The notes beneath the pieces were generated by a model that did no database searches, was not told where the DNA came from, and saw only the letters and a list, made by a program, of their open reading frames with translations. Shown one piece after another: positions 1-7,661 of a DNA stretch of 64,000 nucleotides. The first letter of the stretch is position 1; each line of letters opens with the position of its first letter. Source of the DNA: JALORV01 sp963775635 (lineage in GTDB: Bacteria > Pseudomonadota > Gammaproteobacteria > Burkholderiales > Burkholderiaceae_F); assembly GCA_963775635.1 (NCBI GenBank), contig CAVZJO010000016.1, positions 682,001 through 746,000 on the forward strand, in the 5' to 3' direction. The position numbers and the translations under genes are program-made.

Positions 1-261
1 GCGGAATTCGGGGTCATTGTCGAGGACGCCTGGCAGGGCAGGGGGCTCGGGCATGTGCTGATGCAGGTGCTGGAGGACACGGCTCGTGCGCGCGGGCTCG
101 CCGAGCTGATCGGGATCGTGCTCAAGGACAACGACGAGATGGGCACGATGATGCGCAAGCGCGGCTACGCACCGCATCGCGACGAGGAAGACCCAAGCAT
201 CCTGCGCTACATCAAGCCGCTGATCGAGGAGGCACCCTTCGGAGCGGCTGTCGACGCCTGA
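1..261 (+). CDS. GNAT-family acetyltransferase, C-terminal part only
   Basis: The open frame runs in from the left edge, so the N-terminus is missing; 86 residues are visible. They hold the acetyl-CoA binding motif of GNAT enzymes (GRGLGHVLM, the Q/RxxGxG/A type) followed by a helix and the GYAPH strand near the end. The style (DAWQGRGLG, then MMRKRGY) resembles the C-terminal GNAT domain of the large bacterial protein lysine acetyltransferases (Pat/YfiQ, fused to an NDP-forming acyl-CoA synthetase part), but the upstream sequence needed to prove this fusion lies outside the window. The next gene follows in the same direction after 96 bp. Confidence 0.75.
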   Translation, partial: AEFGVIVEDAWQGRGLGHVLMQVLEDTARARGLAELIGIVLKDNDEMGTMMRKRGYAPHRDEEDPSILRYIKPLIEEAPFGAAVDA

Positions 262-357
262 CCGCGGCGGGACCACCGGCGCGGCTCCTTACAATCGCTT
301 CCGCTTTCCGTACGCGACGACCGTCGCGTCCGATCTCACGCTGTCGACGGTGACCCA

Positions 358-1272
358 ATGCTTTCCCCGATGAGTTTCCTGCGCTGGACGATCGCGTGTC
401 TGGCGGGCCTGCTGTGCAGCGCTGCGCTCGCACAGGCCGCCGACCCGGCATCCAAACGCGGTGTGCTGTTCGAAATCCGTAAAGGCAATCAGGTGGCGCT
501 GCTGATGGGAACGATCCATGTCGGCCGCCCCGAGTTCTATCCGCTGCCCGCGGCACAGCTGTCGCGCATCGAGAAGGTCGACGCTATCGTGCTGGAAGCC
601 GACGTGACCGATACGGCGCGCGCTATCGCAGCGACCCAGAAATACGCGGTGTATCCGCCGGGTGAGGCCGGGCTCGACACGCGGCTGCCGGCCGCCCTGA
701 AGGGTCGCATCGAGGTAATCGCGGCGCGTAACCAGCTCGACGTCACGCCGCTGTGGCGCATGAAGCCGTGGATGCTGGCCAACGTGTTCGCGCTGTTCGA
801 AGCTGCGCAGGCGGGCTACATGCCGGCGCTGTCGGTCGAGGCCTACCTGACGCGGCTGGCGCGCCAGCACAACAAGTCGGTGCTCGAACTCGAAAGCATC
901 GAGCAGCAGTTCCAGTTGTTCGAGCGCGCACCGATGTCGACGCAGGTGGCGTTTCTCGAGGATGCGGTCAAGGCCGTCGAAACCAATGCGGCGCGCCGCG
1001 AGATCAACCGCATTGCACAGGCATGGGAGGCTGGCGATCGCGCTGCGCTCGAGCGCCTGCTGGCGGATATGCGTGCGCAGACCAGCGTCGGCGCTCGCTT
1101 CACGGTGGACACGGTTCTGATCGGGCGGCATCCCGACATGGTCGCGCGCATCGAATCGATGATGCGCGACGGCAAGAACTACCTGTTTGCGGTCGGGTCG
1201 CTGCACCTGGTCGGCCCCGACGGCCTCGTCGAGTTGCTGCGTGCGCGCGGCTACACCGTGACTCAGCTCTGA
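358..1272 (+). CDS. TraB/GumN family protein, probably secreted
   Basis: 304 residues. An N-terminal signal peptide (basic start, hydrophobic stretch, ALAQA cleavage region near residue 25) suggests export. The family signatures are the GTIHVG motif at residues 51-56 and the C-terminal GSLHLVGPDG motif near 280-289, which in TraB/GumN (PF01963) proteins supply the His and Gly/Glu residues of a proposed metal-dependent protease fold (Tiki-like). Its substrate is unknown. An internal Met at residue 5 is an alternative start. The stop codon overlaps the start of the following pdeM gene by one base, so the two are probably co-translated, although no functional link is known. Confidence 0.85.
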   Translation: MLSPMSFLRWTIACLAGLLCSAALAQAADPASKRGVLFEIRKGNQVALLMGTIHVGRPEFYPLPAAQLSRIEKVDAIVLEADVTDTARAIAATQKYAVYPPGEAGLDTRLPAALKGRIEVIAARNQLDVTPLWRMKPWMLANVFALFEAAQAGYMPALSVEAYLTRLARQHNKSVLELESIEQQFQLFERAPMSTQVAFLEDAVKAVETNAARREINRIAQAWEAGDRAALERLLADMRAQTSVGARFTVDTVLIGRHPDMVARIESMMRDGKNYLFAVGSLHLVGPDGLVELLRARGYTVTQL

Positions 1273-1955
1273 TGCCGGCAGTGGACGCCATCGAGCATCT
1301 GAAGGTGTCGATCGGCGGCGAGCGTTGGGTATTCCGGCAGCGCGCTGCCTATTGGATCGAGCGACACTGGCTGGTCATCGCCGATGTGCACTTCGGCAAA
1401 GCGGCCACGTTCCGTGCACGCGGCGTCCCGGTCCCACACGGCACGACGAGCGACAACCTACGGCGCATCGATGCGCTGGTCGACCGCCTCGACCCGGAGG
1501 CGGTAATCGTGCTGGGGGACTTCCTTCATGCGCGCGAAGCGCAGGCCCCGGGCACGCTGCGGGCGCTGCAGGCATGGCGCGAGCGGCGCGCCGGCCTCGA
1601 CGTGGTTCTGGTCGAGGGCAATCATGATCGCTCGGCCGGAGCGCTGCCGGCGTCGCTGCGGATCGACTGCCTAGCCGAGCCGTGGCAGGTCGGCGGCTTC
1701 GCGTTCTGCCACCAGCCACGATTCATCGAGGGCTTTTCCGTGCTGGCGGGACACCTGCATCCAGCCATCCGGCTCAGCGGGCGCGCGGACGACGGTGTGC
1801 GCCTGCCGTGCTACTGGTTGCGCCGCGGGCTGGCCGTGCTGCCAGCCTTCGGCGATTTCACCGGCGGCGCGCGCATCGACCGCGAAGATGGTGATCGCGT
1901 CATCGCGCTCGCCGACGATCAACTGTTCGAAGTGCCACAACCGCGCGCGGCGTAG
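1272..1955 (+). CDS. pdeM: ligase-associated DNA damage response endonuclease PdeM
   Basis: 227 residues with the complete calcineurin-like metallophosphoesterase motif set: DVHFGK at 38-43, GDFLH at 82-86, GNHD at 116-119 and GHLHP at 160-164. These residues bind the two-metal centre. The DVHFGKAATFR context is typical of PdeM, a nuclease usually found beside a DNA ligase, an Lhr-like helicase and a second metallo-beta-lactamase-type exonuclease; none of those partners lies in this window, so here it is detached from the usual cluster at least on the right side. The chosen ATG overlaps the traB-like stop as TGATG. The frame is open far upstream, but the longer version has no family similarity. 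Confidence 0.85.
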   Translation: MPAVDAIEHLKVSIGGERWVFRQRAAYWIERHWLVIADVHFGKAATFRARGVPVPHGTTSDNLRRIDALVDRLDPEAVIVLGDFLHAREAQAPGTLRALQAWRERRAGLDVVLVEGNHDRSAGALPASLRIDCLAEPWQVGGFAFCHQPRFIEGFSVLAGHLHPAIRLSGRADDGVRLPCYWLRRGLAVLPAFGDFTGGARIDREDGDRVIALADDQLFEVPQPRAA

Positions 1956-1963
1956 GGCCCTGA

Positions 1964-2788
1964 TCAAGCTGGCTCGTGCGGCCAGAAGAGATACGCGTCC
2001 ATCGCGAGCACGCCGCTGTCGACCCCGGAGTCGATGTGCTCGACGCGTGCGCCGCGACCGGCTGCGCCGACCGCGATCATCAGTGGCAGAAAGTGCTCGG
2101 GAGTCGGATGCGCGCGCGCCGCGTGGGGCGCGAGTTCAGTCCAGCGCGCAAGCGCGGCGCGATCGTCGCCGCGCAACGTCCGGTCGACCCAATGACGGAA
2201 CTCGCTGACGTAACTCTCGGGCTCGCGTTCGTCGACGGTCATCGCCCCGCGTCGGCGCGTATCGGCAATCCAGTCGCGCAGGTTGTGCGTCAGATGGCCG
2301 GAGCCCAGTAGCAGGATGCCGTCGGCGGTCAGCGGCGCGAGCGCCGTACCGACGCGCAGATGATGTCCCGCGTCGAGCGAAGGCTGCACCGAGATCTGTG
2401 CAACGGGAACGTCGGCATCCGGATAGAGCCGCAGCAGTGGAACCCAGGCGCCGTGATCAAGCCCCCGGCAGCCGTTTGCGCTGGCTTCGAATCCCGCGTC
2501 GTGCAGCAGCTGCAGTGCGCGTTGCGCAATGTCGGGAGCGCCCGGCGCGGCATAGCGGATCCGATAAAGCTCCGGCGGGAATCCACCGAAGTCGTGCAGC
2601 GTGTCGGGCTGCTTCGCGGTTGCCACCATCGGCAGCGCGGTTTCCCAATGGGCCGACGCGACAAGGATGGCGCGCGGCCGCGGCAGTCGACGGCCCAGTC
2701 CTTCCCACGCCTCGCCGGCGCGGCCGGCCGCCACGGCGTGCATCGGCGAGCCGTGCGAAACGAACAGCGTCGGAAGTGGAGTGTTCAT
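1964..2788 (-). CDS. DODA-type (LigB-like) extradiol ring-cleavage dioxygenase
   Basis: 274 residues beginning MNTPLPTLFVSHGSP. It belongs to the class III extradiol dioxygenase superfamily (YgiD/4,5-DOPA dioxygenase group). Candidate metal ligands and catalytic residues are His12 in VSHGSP, His47 in SAHWE, His112 in LDHGAW and His165/168 in GSGHLTHN. The family cleaves catechol-type rings; E. coli YgiD acts on DOPA, and the physiological substrate here cannot be told. An upstream extension of the frame (56 codons) has no conserved sequence, so the start at 2788 is preferred. The gene converges on pdeM with only 8 bp between, so the two 3-prime ends cannot hold independent large terminators. 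Confidence 0.85.
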   Translation of the reverse strand: MNTPLPTLFVSHGSPMHAVAAGRAGEAWEGLGRRLPRPRAILVASAHWETALPMVATAKQPDTLHDFGGFPPELYRIRYAAPGAPDIAQRALQLLHDAGFEASANGCRGLDHGAWVPLLRLYPDADVPVAQISVQPSLDAGHHLRVGTALAPLTADGILLLGSGHLTHNLRDWIADTRRRGAMTVDEREPESYVSEFRHWVDRTLRGDDRAALARWTELAPHAARAHPTPEHFLPLMIAVGAAGRGARVEHIDSGVDSGVLAMDAYLFWPHEPA

Positions 2789-2844
2789 CGTGAGTGGTGG
2801 GAACGGAGAGTGGCCGCGCCGCTGGCGGCGCGCCCACATGGAGC

Positions 2845-3453
2845 CTACTTGATCAGACCTTCTTCCTTCATCGCGGCCTGCACCTCGGGACGCGCGGCGA
2901 CACGCGCGACGTACTCTTGCAGCACCGGCCAGCGCGACATATCGATCCCGGTCCACTTCGACCAGTTCAGCACGGTGAAGAGGTACGCATCGGCGACGCT
3001 AAACGTGCTTCCCATCAGGTACGGCCGATCGCCCAGTTGCTTGACGATCCAGTCGAAGCGCCCCGCCAGCTTGTCGCGGAGCTTCGTCTTCACCTCATCG
3101 GGCATGCTCGCATCGAACAGCGGCGAGAACTGCTTGTGGATCTCGGAGGTGATGAAGTTGAGCCACTCCTGCAGCCGGTAGCGTTCCATCGTGCCGTGCG
3201 CTGGCGCCAGCTGCTTCTGCGGAACGCGGTCAGCCAGGTACTGGACGATCGCCGGTCCTTCGGTCAATCGACCGCCGTCGTCGAGCTCGAGTGTCGGCAC
3301 GTAGCCTTTGCCGTTGACGGCCCAGTAATCGTCACCGTTGGCCGTTTTCTTCGACTTGGTGTCGACCCGGACCAGCGTCAGCGGCAAGCCGGCTTCTCGG
3401 GCAACGATATGCGGCGACAGCGAGCAGGCGCCGGGTGAGTAATAGAGTTTCAT
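2845..3453 (-). CDS. gstA: beta-class glutathione S-transferase
   Basis: 202 residues, the normal length. The N-terminal thioredoxin-like domain starts MKLYYSPGACSLSPH with Cys10, the residue that in E. coli GstA contacts glutathione, and includes the cis-Pro motif VPTLE at 52-56 and the EGPAIVQYL glutathione-binding turn. His106, the second known catalytic-site residue of beta-class enzymes, is present in ITSEIHKQF. The C-terminal all-helical domain is complete. It conjugates glutathione to electrophiles in the cytoplasm. It lies 31 bp upstream of nothing else on its strand except the dioxygenase gene (56 bp away) and may be co-transcribed with doxX and the dioxygenase gene. Confidence 0.9.
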   Translation of the reverse strand: MKLYYSPGACSLSPHIVAREAGLPLTLVRVDTKSKKTANGDDYWAVNGKGYVPTLELDDGGRLTEGPAIVQYLADRVPQKQLAPAHGTMERYRLQEWLNFITSEIHKQFSPLFDASMPDEVKTKLRDKLAGRFDWIVKQLGDRPYLMGSTFSVADAYLFTVLNWSKWTGIDMSRWPVLQEYVARVAARPEVQAAMKEEGLIK

Positions 3454-3484
3454 CGATCAATTCCTCAGCAGATGAAGGGATCAG

Positions 3485-3913
3485 TCAGGCGATCTGCAGC
3501 CGGCTCCGTGATTGACGAGCAAACCGGGTTCCGAGGGCGAGAGCGCCGTCGCCCAGCAGTGCTTGCGCGACTGCGGCGATAGCGAGGAACACTGGGTACT
3601 CCCAGCCTCCCTTCGGCGCGCTGAAGAGCCAACCATTGCCCAAGTGCACCCATGCCGCACCCAGCAGCACGGGAACGAGCAACGCAGCGACCCAGCGGGT
3701 GCCGAGACCTAGGATTAGCAATAGTCCTCCGACGAGTTCCGCGGCAAAAGTGAGATAGGCAAGCGCGGCGGGCAAACCGAGCGACTGAAAGAACTGGGCG
3801 GTGCCGGGCAGGGTGAAGACGAACAACTTGAGCAGCGCGTGGGCTACGAACATGGTGCCCAGCGATAGCCGCAAGAGCAGGGCGGCGTACGGTGCAGTGC
3901 GGGTATCGATCAT
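3485..3913 (-). CDS. DoxX family membrane protein
   Basis: 142 residues with four predicted membrane segments (about 8-28, 50-72, 76-96 and 105-122) and the DoxX-family pattern LLLRLSLGTMFVAHALLK near the N-terminus and ELVGGLLLILGLGTRW in the middle. DoxX-like proteins (PF07681) are small inner-membrane proteins of poorly defined function, often linked to redox or thiosulfate metabolism. It is followed by gstA on the same strand after 31 bp, and it diverges from a LysR regulator gene. A perfect inverted repeat in the shared upstream region makes it a plausible regulatory target. Confidence 0.8.
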   Translation of the reverse strand: MIDTRTAPYAALLLRLSLGTMFVAHALLKLFVFTLPGTAQFFQSLGLPAALAYLTFAAELVGGLLLILGLGTRWVAALLVPVLLGAAWVHLGNGWLFSAPKGGWEYPVFLAIAAVAQALLGDGALALGTRFARQSRSRLQIA

Positions 3914-3961
3914 TGGATTGACTCCGGGTTCGAAGTAGGCGGCCCTATCGGCCGGACGGTT

Positions 3962-3998
3962 CGTACTTTATGCATCCCTGATTCCAAGATAAAGTACG
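3962..3998. promoter_or_regulatory. inverted repeat, candidate LysR operator between doxX and lysR
   Basis: A perfect 10-bp inverted repeat, CGTACTTTAT at 3962-3971 and ATAAAGTACG at 3989-3998, separated by 17 bp. It lies in the 126-bp divergent region between the DoxX and LysR genes, centred about 60 bp from the LysR start, the usual place for a LysR recognition site that controls the divergent target and the regulator itself. The arms are AT-rich in a GC-rich genome, which supports a selected site. The assignment to this regulator is inference. Confidence 0.6.
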
Positions 3999-4039
3999 TT
4001 ACTCAGAAAAGTTTGTTCCGAAATTCGGGATAATTTGCG

Positions 4040-4987
4040 ATGGATCGTTGGCTGGCCATGGAAGCCTATGTGCGTGTGGTGGAAGCGGGCAGCTTTGTCG
4101 CCGCCGCCGAGCGCATGGGTTTGTCCACCTCGTCGCTGTCTCGGCTGATCGCGGATCTCGAGCAGCATCTGGGAGTCCGGCTGCTGAACCGCACCACTCG
4201 CCGGCTTTCGCTCACTGAAAGTGGCCAGGCCTATTACGAACGTTGCGTCGCTTTGCTCGCAGACCTGGCGGAAGCTGAGGCCCTCGCAGGCCAGTCCGCC
4301 GCCGAGCCGCGTGGCACGGTGCGACTGACCTGCTCGTACGCGATGGCCGAACAACGCGTAGCGCCGGCAATCGCGCGCTTCGTCGAACGCCATTCCGAGG
4401 TCAAGTTCGAACTCGTCGTCTCCGACCGACTCGTCGATCTGGTCGAGGAAGGCTTCGACCTGGCGATACGGGTCGGTCCCGTCGGCAGCGACCGGCTGGT
4501 TGCACGGCGCCTCGGGTCGACGACTCTGTTCCTGTGTGCCTCGCCGTCGTATCTCGAGCGCCATGGAGCGCCACGCACTCCGGAAGATCTTGCCGGGCAC
4601 AATGCGCTGACCTATGCGTACGCCAGCTCGCCCAAGGCCTGGCAGTTCACTGGTCCAGACGGCCGCACGCACGAAGTTCGAGTGACGGGCAGCCTGCACG
4701 CGAATAGCGGCGACGCCCTGAAGTCGGCCGCAGTCGGCGGCCTCGGACTCGTCTACGAGCCCGACTTTCTCGTCGGCGACGCCCTGCGTCAGGGGCTCCT
4801 GCGTGCACGTGCTGCCGGAGTTTGCCGGTGCGACGGGCGACATCTGGGCTGTTTACCCGAGCCGCCGGCACCTCTCGCTAAAGATCAGGCTGTTCGTCGA
4901 TTTCATCGCGCATTCGTTCGGCGCGCCGCGCCGCGCAGGGCTGGACAGCCCCGTTACCGCATTGCAGCAATAGGACGCAGCCTCTAA
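4040..4987 (+). CDS. LysR-type transcriptional regulator with a C-terminal frameshift
   Basis: The N-terminal winged helix-turn-helix (about residues 18-60, with AAERMGLSTSSLSRLIADLE) and most of the substrate-binding domain (from about residue 90) are intact and match the AaeR/DmlR-like LysR group. After RQGLL (near base 4802) the reading frame changes character: the frame as read gives an Arg-rich tail ending at 4987, while the frame one base further on gives VHVLPEFAGATGDIWAVYPS and on to a stop at 4971-4973, which is the conserved end of this family. One extra base near 4802 therefore explains the sequence. It may be a sequencing error or a real mutation; the DNA-binding domain is unaffected. 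It diverges from doxX. Confidence 0.8.
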   Translation: MDRWLAMEAYVRVVEAGSFVAAAERMGLSTSSLSRLIADLEQHLGVRLLNRTTRRLSLTESGQAYYERCVALLADLAEAEALAGQSAAEPRGTVRLTCSYAMAEQRVAPAIARFVERHSEVKFELVVSDRLVDLVEEGFDLAIRVGPVGSDRLVARRLGSTTLFLCASPSYLERHGAPRTPEDLAGHNALTYAYASSPKAWQFTGPDGRTHEVRVTGSLHANSGDALKSAAVGGLGLVYEPDFLVGDALRQGLLRARAAGVCRCDGRHLGCLPEPPAPLAKDQAVRRFHRAFVRRAAPRRAGQPRYRIAAIGRSL

Positions 4988-4995
4988 TTCGCGGG

Positions 4996-5037
4996 TTGAC
5001 TCACAGCGGCTGCCTACGAAATAGTACGAACGTTCGT
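4996..5037 (+). promoter_or_regulatory. tetR promoter and palindromic operator
   Basis: A sigma-70-like promoter, TTGACT at 4996-5001 and AAATAG at 5019-5024 with 17 bp between, is followed immediately by a perfect 12-bp palindrome ACGAACGTTCGT at 5026-5037. Palindromes with an ACGAACG core are common operators of TetR repressors, and this one sits where a bound dimer would block transcription start, 37 bp before the tetR start codon. That gives autoregulation and probably control of the downstream acyl-CoA operon. The promoter match is moderate, the palindrome is exact. Confidence 0.6.
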
Positions 5038-5074
5038 TTTTCTGTCGCCCGGACCCCCGTACCGGCTTTACCCG

Positions 5075-5776
5075 ATGCCCATTGCCTCTGCTCTGTCGAC
5101 GATCGCGACTGCCCTGCGGCCCCGCAAGGGTGACCAGACGCGCGCCGCCATTGTCGAGGCCGCGCTCGCGATGGCGAGCCGCGATGGTCTGGAAGGGCTG
5201 ACGATAGGCACGCTGGCCGATCAAATGCGAATGAGCAAGAGCGGCGTGTTTGCGCACTTCGGATCGCGCGAAGACCTGCAGCTGGCGGTGCTCAAGGAGT
5301 ACGTCGGCCGGTTCGTCGACGAAGTCCTGCGACCGGCGGTGAAGAAGCCGCGCGGATTGCCGCGCCTGGAGACCGTTCTCGATCGCTGGGTTGCGTTTCT
5401 CGCTCGGGAGCTGACGCGGGGCTGCATCATGATCGCCGGCGCTGTCGAGTACGACGACCGTCCCGGCCCGCTGCGCGAAGCGATGGTGTCGATCATCACC
5501 GGCTGGAAGGCGGAACTGCTGAAGGCGATCCGCCAGGCCATGGTCGAAGGACACTTGAAGTTCTCCGTCGACGCTCCGCAGATGGTGTTCGAGATCTACG
5601 GGCTGATGCTGGCAATGCACCAGGACGCGCGCCTGCTGCGCTCGGCCGACAGCGCCAAGCGGGCGCGCGCCGGACTGCGCCGCCTGCTCGACAGTGCGCG
5701 CACCGCCAAGGGCTCCGCACAAATTCCAACCCGCCGCACCGCCCCGCGTGCGAGTGCGGCTCGCACCGCAAAGTAA
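5075..5776 (+). CDS. TetR/AcrR family transcriptional regulator
   Basis: 233 residues. The helix-turn-helix is at about 43-62 (LTIGTLADQMRMSKSGVFAHFG) within a typical TetR_N domain, and a ligand-binding helical domain follows to about residue 200. A basic, Ala/Arg/Lys-rich tail of some 25 residues follows, which looks disordered and is longer than usual. It heads a run of same-strand fatty-acid degradation genes with only 12 bp to the first, so it most likely senses an acyl-CoA or fatty acid and represses the operon, as FadR/PsrA-type TetR proteins do. A palindromic operator candidate lies just upstream. The ligand is unknown. Confidence 0.85.
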   Translation: MPIASALSTIATALRPRKGDQTRAAIVEAALAMASRDGLEGLTIGTLADQMRMSKSGVFAHFGSREDLQLAVLKEYVGRFVDEVLRPAVKKPRGLPRLETVLDRWVAFLARELTRGCIMIAGAVEYDDRPGPLREAMVSIITGWKAELLKAIRQAMVEGHLKFSVDAPQMVFEIYGLMLAMHQDARLLRSADSAKRARAGLRRLLDSARTAKGSAQIPTRRTAPRASAARTAK

Positions 5777-5788
5777 GGAGAGGCCAAC

Positions 5789-7600
5789 ATGCCGTCGTAC
5801 AAGGCGCCGCTGCGCGATCAACAGTTCGTCCTGCACGAGGTGCTGGGGGCGGTCGACGCACTGAAGCAGATGCCGCGCTATGCGGAACTCGATGCCGACA
5901 CCGTCAACCAGGTCGTCGAGCAAGCCGGCAAGTTCTGCGAAGACGTGCTGATGCCGATCAACCGCTCAGGCGACGAGGAAGGCTGCAGCTACGATCCGGC
6001 GACTCGCTCCGTGAAGACCCCGGCCGGATTCCGAGCCGCATACGATGCATTCCGCGACGCAGGCTGGCAGGGTCTGTCGGCCGAAACCGAGTACGGCGGC
6101 CAGGGACTGCCGCACCTGCTGCAGATCGCCTTTTACGAAATGCAATACTCGACCAACCAGGCATGGGCGATGTACCCCGGGCTGACGATCGGCGCCTATG
6201 AATGCCTGCTGAAGCATGCTTCCGAGGAGCAGAAGCAGTTGTACCTGCCGAAGCTGACGTCGGGCCAGTGGACCGGAACGATGTGCCTGACGGAGCCGCA
6301 TTGCGGCACCGACCTAGGCATGCTCCGTACCAAGGCAGAACCACAGGCCGACGGCAGCTACAAGCTCACGGGCGAGAAGATCTTCATCTCGTCTGGCGAG
6401 CACGACATGGCGGAGAACATCGTCCACCTCGTGCTGGCGCGCTTGCCGGATGCGCCGCACGGAACGAAGGGCATATCGCTGTTCATCGTGCCGAAGTTCA
6501 AGCCAGCCGGCACGGGTCCCGACGCCAAGCTCGGCGAGCGCAACGGCCTGTACTGCGGCGGTATCGAAGAAAAGATGGGTATCCACGGCAACTCGACCTG
6601 CCAGATCATCCTCGACGGTGCCTCCGGCTGGCTGGTCGGCGAGCCGAACAAGGGCCTCAACGCGATGTTCGTCATGATGAACGGCGCGCGACTGGGAGTC
6701 GGCGTGCAGGGTCTTGGCATCACCGAAGTGGCGTATCAAAACGCCGCGGCGTACGCGAAAGACCGCATCCAGGGCCGCTCACTCGCCGGCCCGCAGGCAC
6801 CCGCCAAGCCCGCGGACCCGATCATCGTGCATCCGGATGTGCGCCGCATGCTGCTGACTGCGCGCGCCTACGCCGAAGGTGGTCGTGCATTCGCCTACTG
6901 GGTCGCGCTGATGGCGGATACGCAGATCTCGCACCCGGACGAGGAGCGGCGGAAATTCGGCGCCGACATGATGTCGTTGATGACGCCCATCGTGAAGGCG
7001 TTTATGACCGACAACGGGTTCGTGTGCTCGTCGGAGTGCTTGCAGGTGTTCGGCGGCCACGGCTATATCGCGGAGTGGGGCATGGAACAATTCGTGCGGG
7101 ACGCGCGCATCAACATGATCTACGAGGGAACCAACACGATTCAGTCGCTCGATCTGATCGGCCGCAAGATCCTGCTGGACAACGGTGCCAAGCTGCGCGC
7201 CTTCGGCAAGATGATCACCGAGTTCATCGAGGAAAATGGCACCAATCCGGACATGGACGAGTTCGTCACGCCACTGGCCGACATCGGCAACAGGGTCCAG
7301 CGGCTGACGATGGACCTCGGGATGAAGGCGATGGCCAACCGCGACGAGGTCGGCGCCGCTGCCGTACCGTACCTGCGCGTCGTCGGCCATCTCGTCTATT
7401 CGTATTTCTGGGCCCGCATGGCCAAGGTGGCGGTGGATCGCGTCAAGGCGGACGGCGGAACCGTCGATCCGTTTTATCGTCACAAGCTGGCCACGGCCCG
7501 GTTCTACTTTCAACGACTGTTGCCCGAGACGGCGATGCTGATCCGCACCGTCAGCGCGGGCGCCGGGACGCTGATGGAACTGCCGGCGGAGGCGTTCTGA
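5789..7600 (+). CDS. acyl-CoA dehydrogenase with C-terminal extension domain (DmdC/FadE group)
   Basis: 603 residues, the length of the long bacterial acyl-CoA dehydrogenases that carry an extra C-terminal domain and an N-terminal cap, including the 3-methylmercaptopropionyl-CoA dehydrogenase DmdC group. The FAD-binding middle domain shows MCLTEPHCGTDLG and KIFISSGEHD, and the catalytic base is expected at Glu446 in YEGTNTIQ (445-452). It catalyses FAD-dependent alpha,beta-dehydrogenation of acyl-CoA, the first step of beta-oxidation, passing electrons to ETF. A GGAGAGG ribosome-binding site precedes the ATG. The next genes supply the remaining beta-oxidation steps. Chain-length preference cannot be judged from sequence. 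Confidence 0.9.
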   Translation: MPSYKAPLRDQQFVLHEVLGAVDALKQMPRYAELDADTVNQVVEQAGKFCEDVLMPINRSGDEEGCSYDPATRSVKTPAGFRAAYDAFRDAGWQGLSAETEYGGQGLPHLLQIAFYEMQYSTNQAWAMYPGLTIGAYECLLKHASEEQKQLYLPKLTSGQWTGTMCLTEPHCGTDLGMLRTKAEPQADGSYKLTGEKIFISSGEHDMAENIVHLVLARLPDAPHGTKGISLFIVPKFKPAGTGPDAKLGERNGLYCGGIEEKMGIHGNSTCQIILDGASGWLVGEPNKGLNAMFVMMNGARLGVGVQGLGITEVAYQNAAAYAKDRIQGRSLAGPQAPAKPADPIIVHPDVRRMLLTARAYAEGGRAFAYWVALMADTQISHPDEERRKFGADMMSLMTPIVKAFMTDNGFVCSSECLQVFGGHGYIAEWGMEQFVRDARINMIYEGTNTIQSLDLIGRKILLDNGAKLRAFGKMITEFIEENGTNPDMDEFVTPLADIGNRVQRLTMDLGMKAMANRDEVGAAAVPYLRVVGHLVYSYFWARMAKVAVDRVKADGGTVDPFYRHKLATARFYFQRLLPETAMLIRTVSAGAGTLMELPAEAF

Positions 7601-7661
7601 TCCGCGCCCGTCGGCTGCACTGGAAACGATCCGACAGTTCGGAACAAAACGGAGAACCCGA

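Noticed and set aside
4021..4040. GATAAT box right before the LysR start
   Set aside because: Too close to the start codon and without a -35 element at the right distance; a leaderless transcript cannot be excluded but is not supported.
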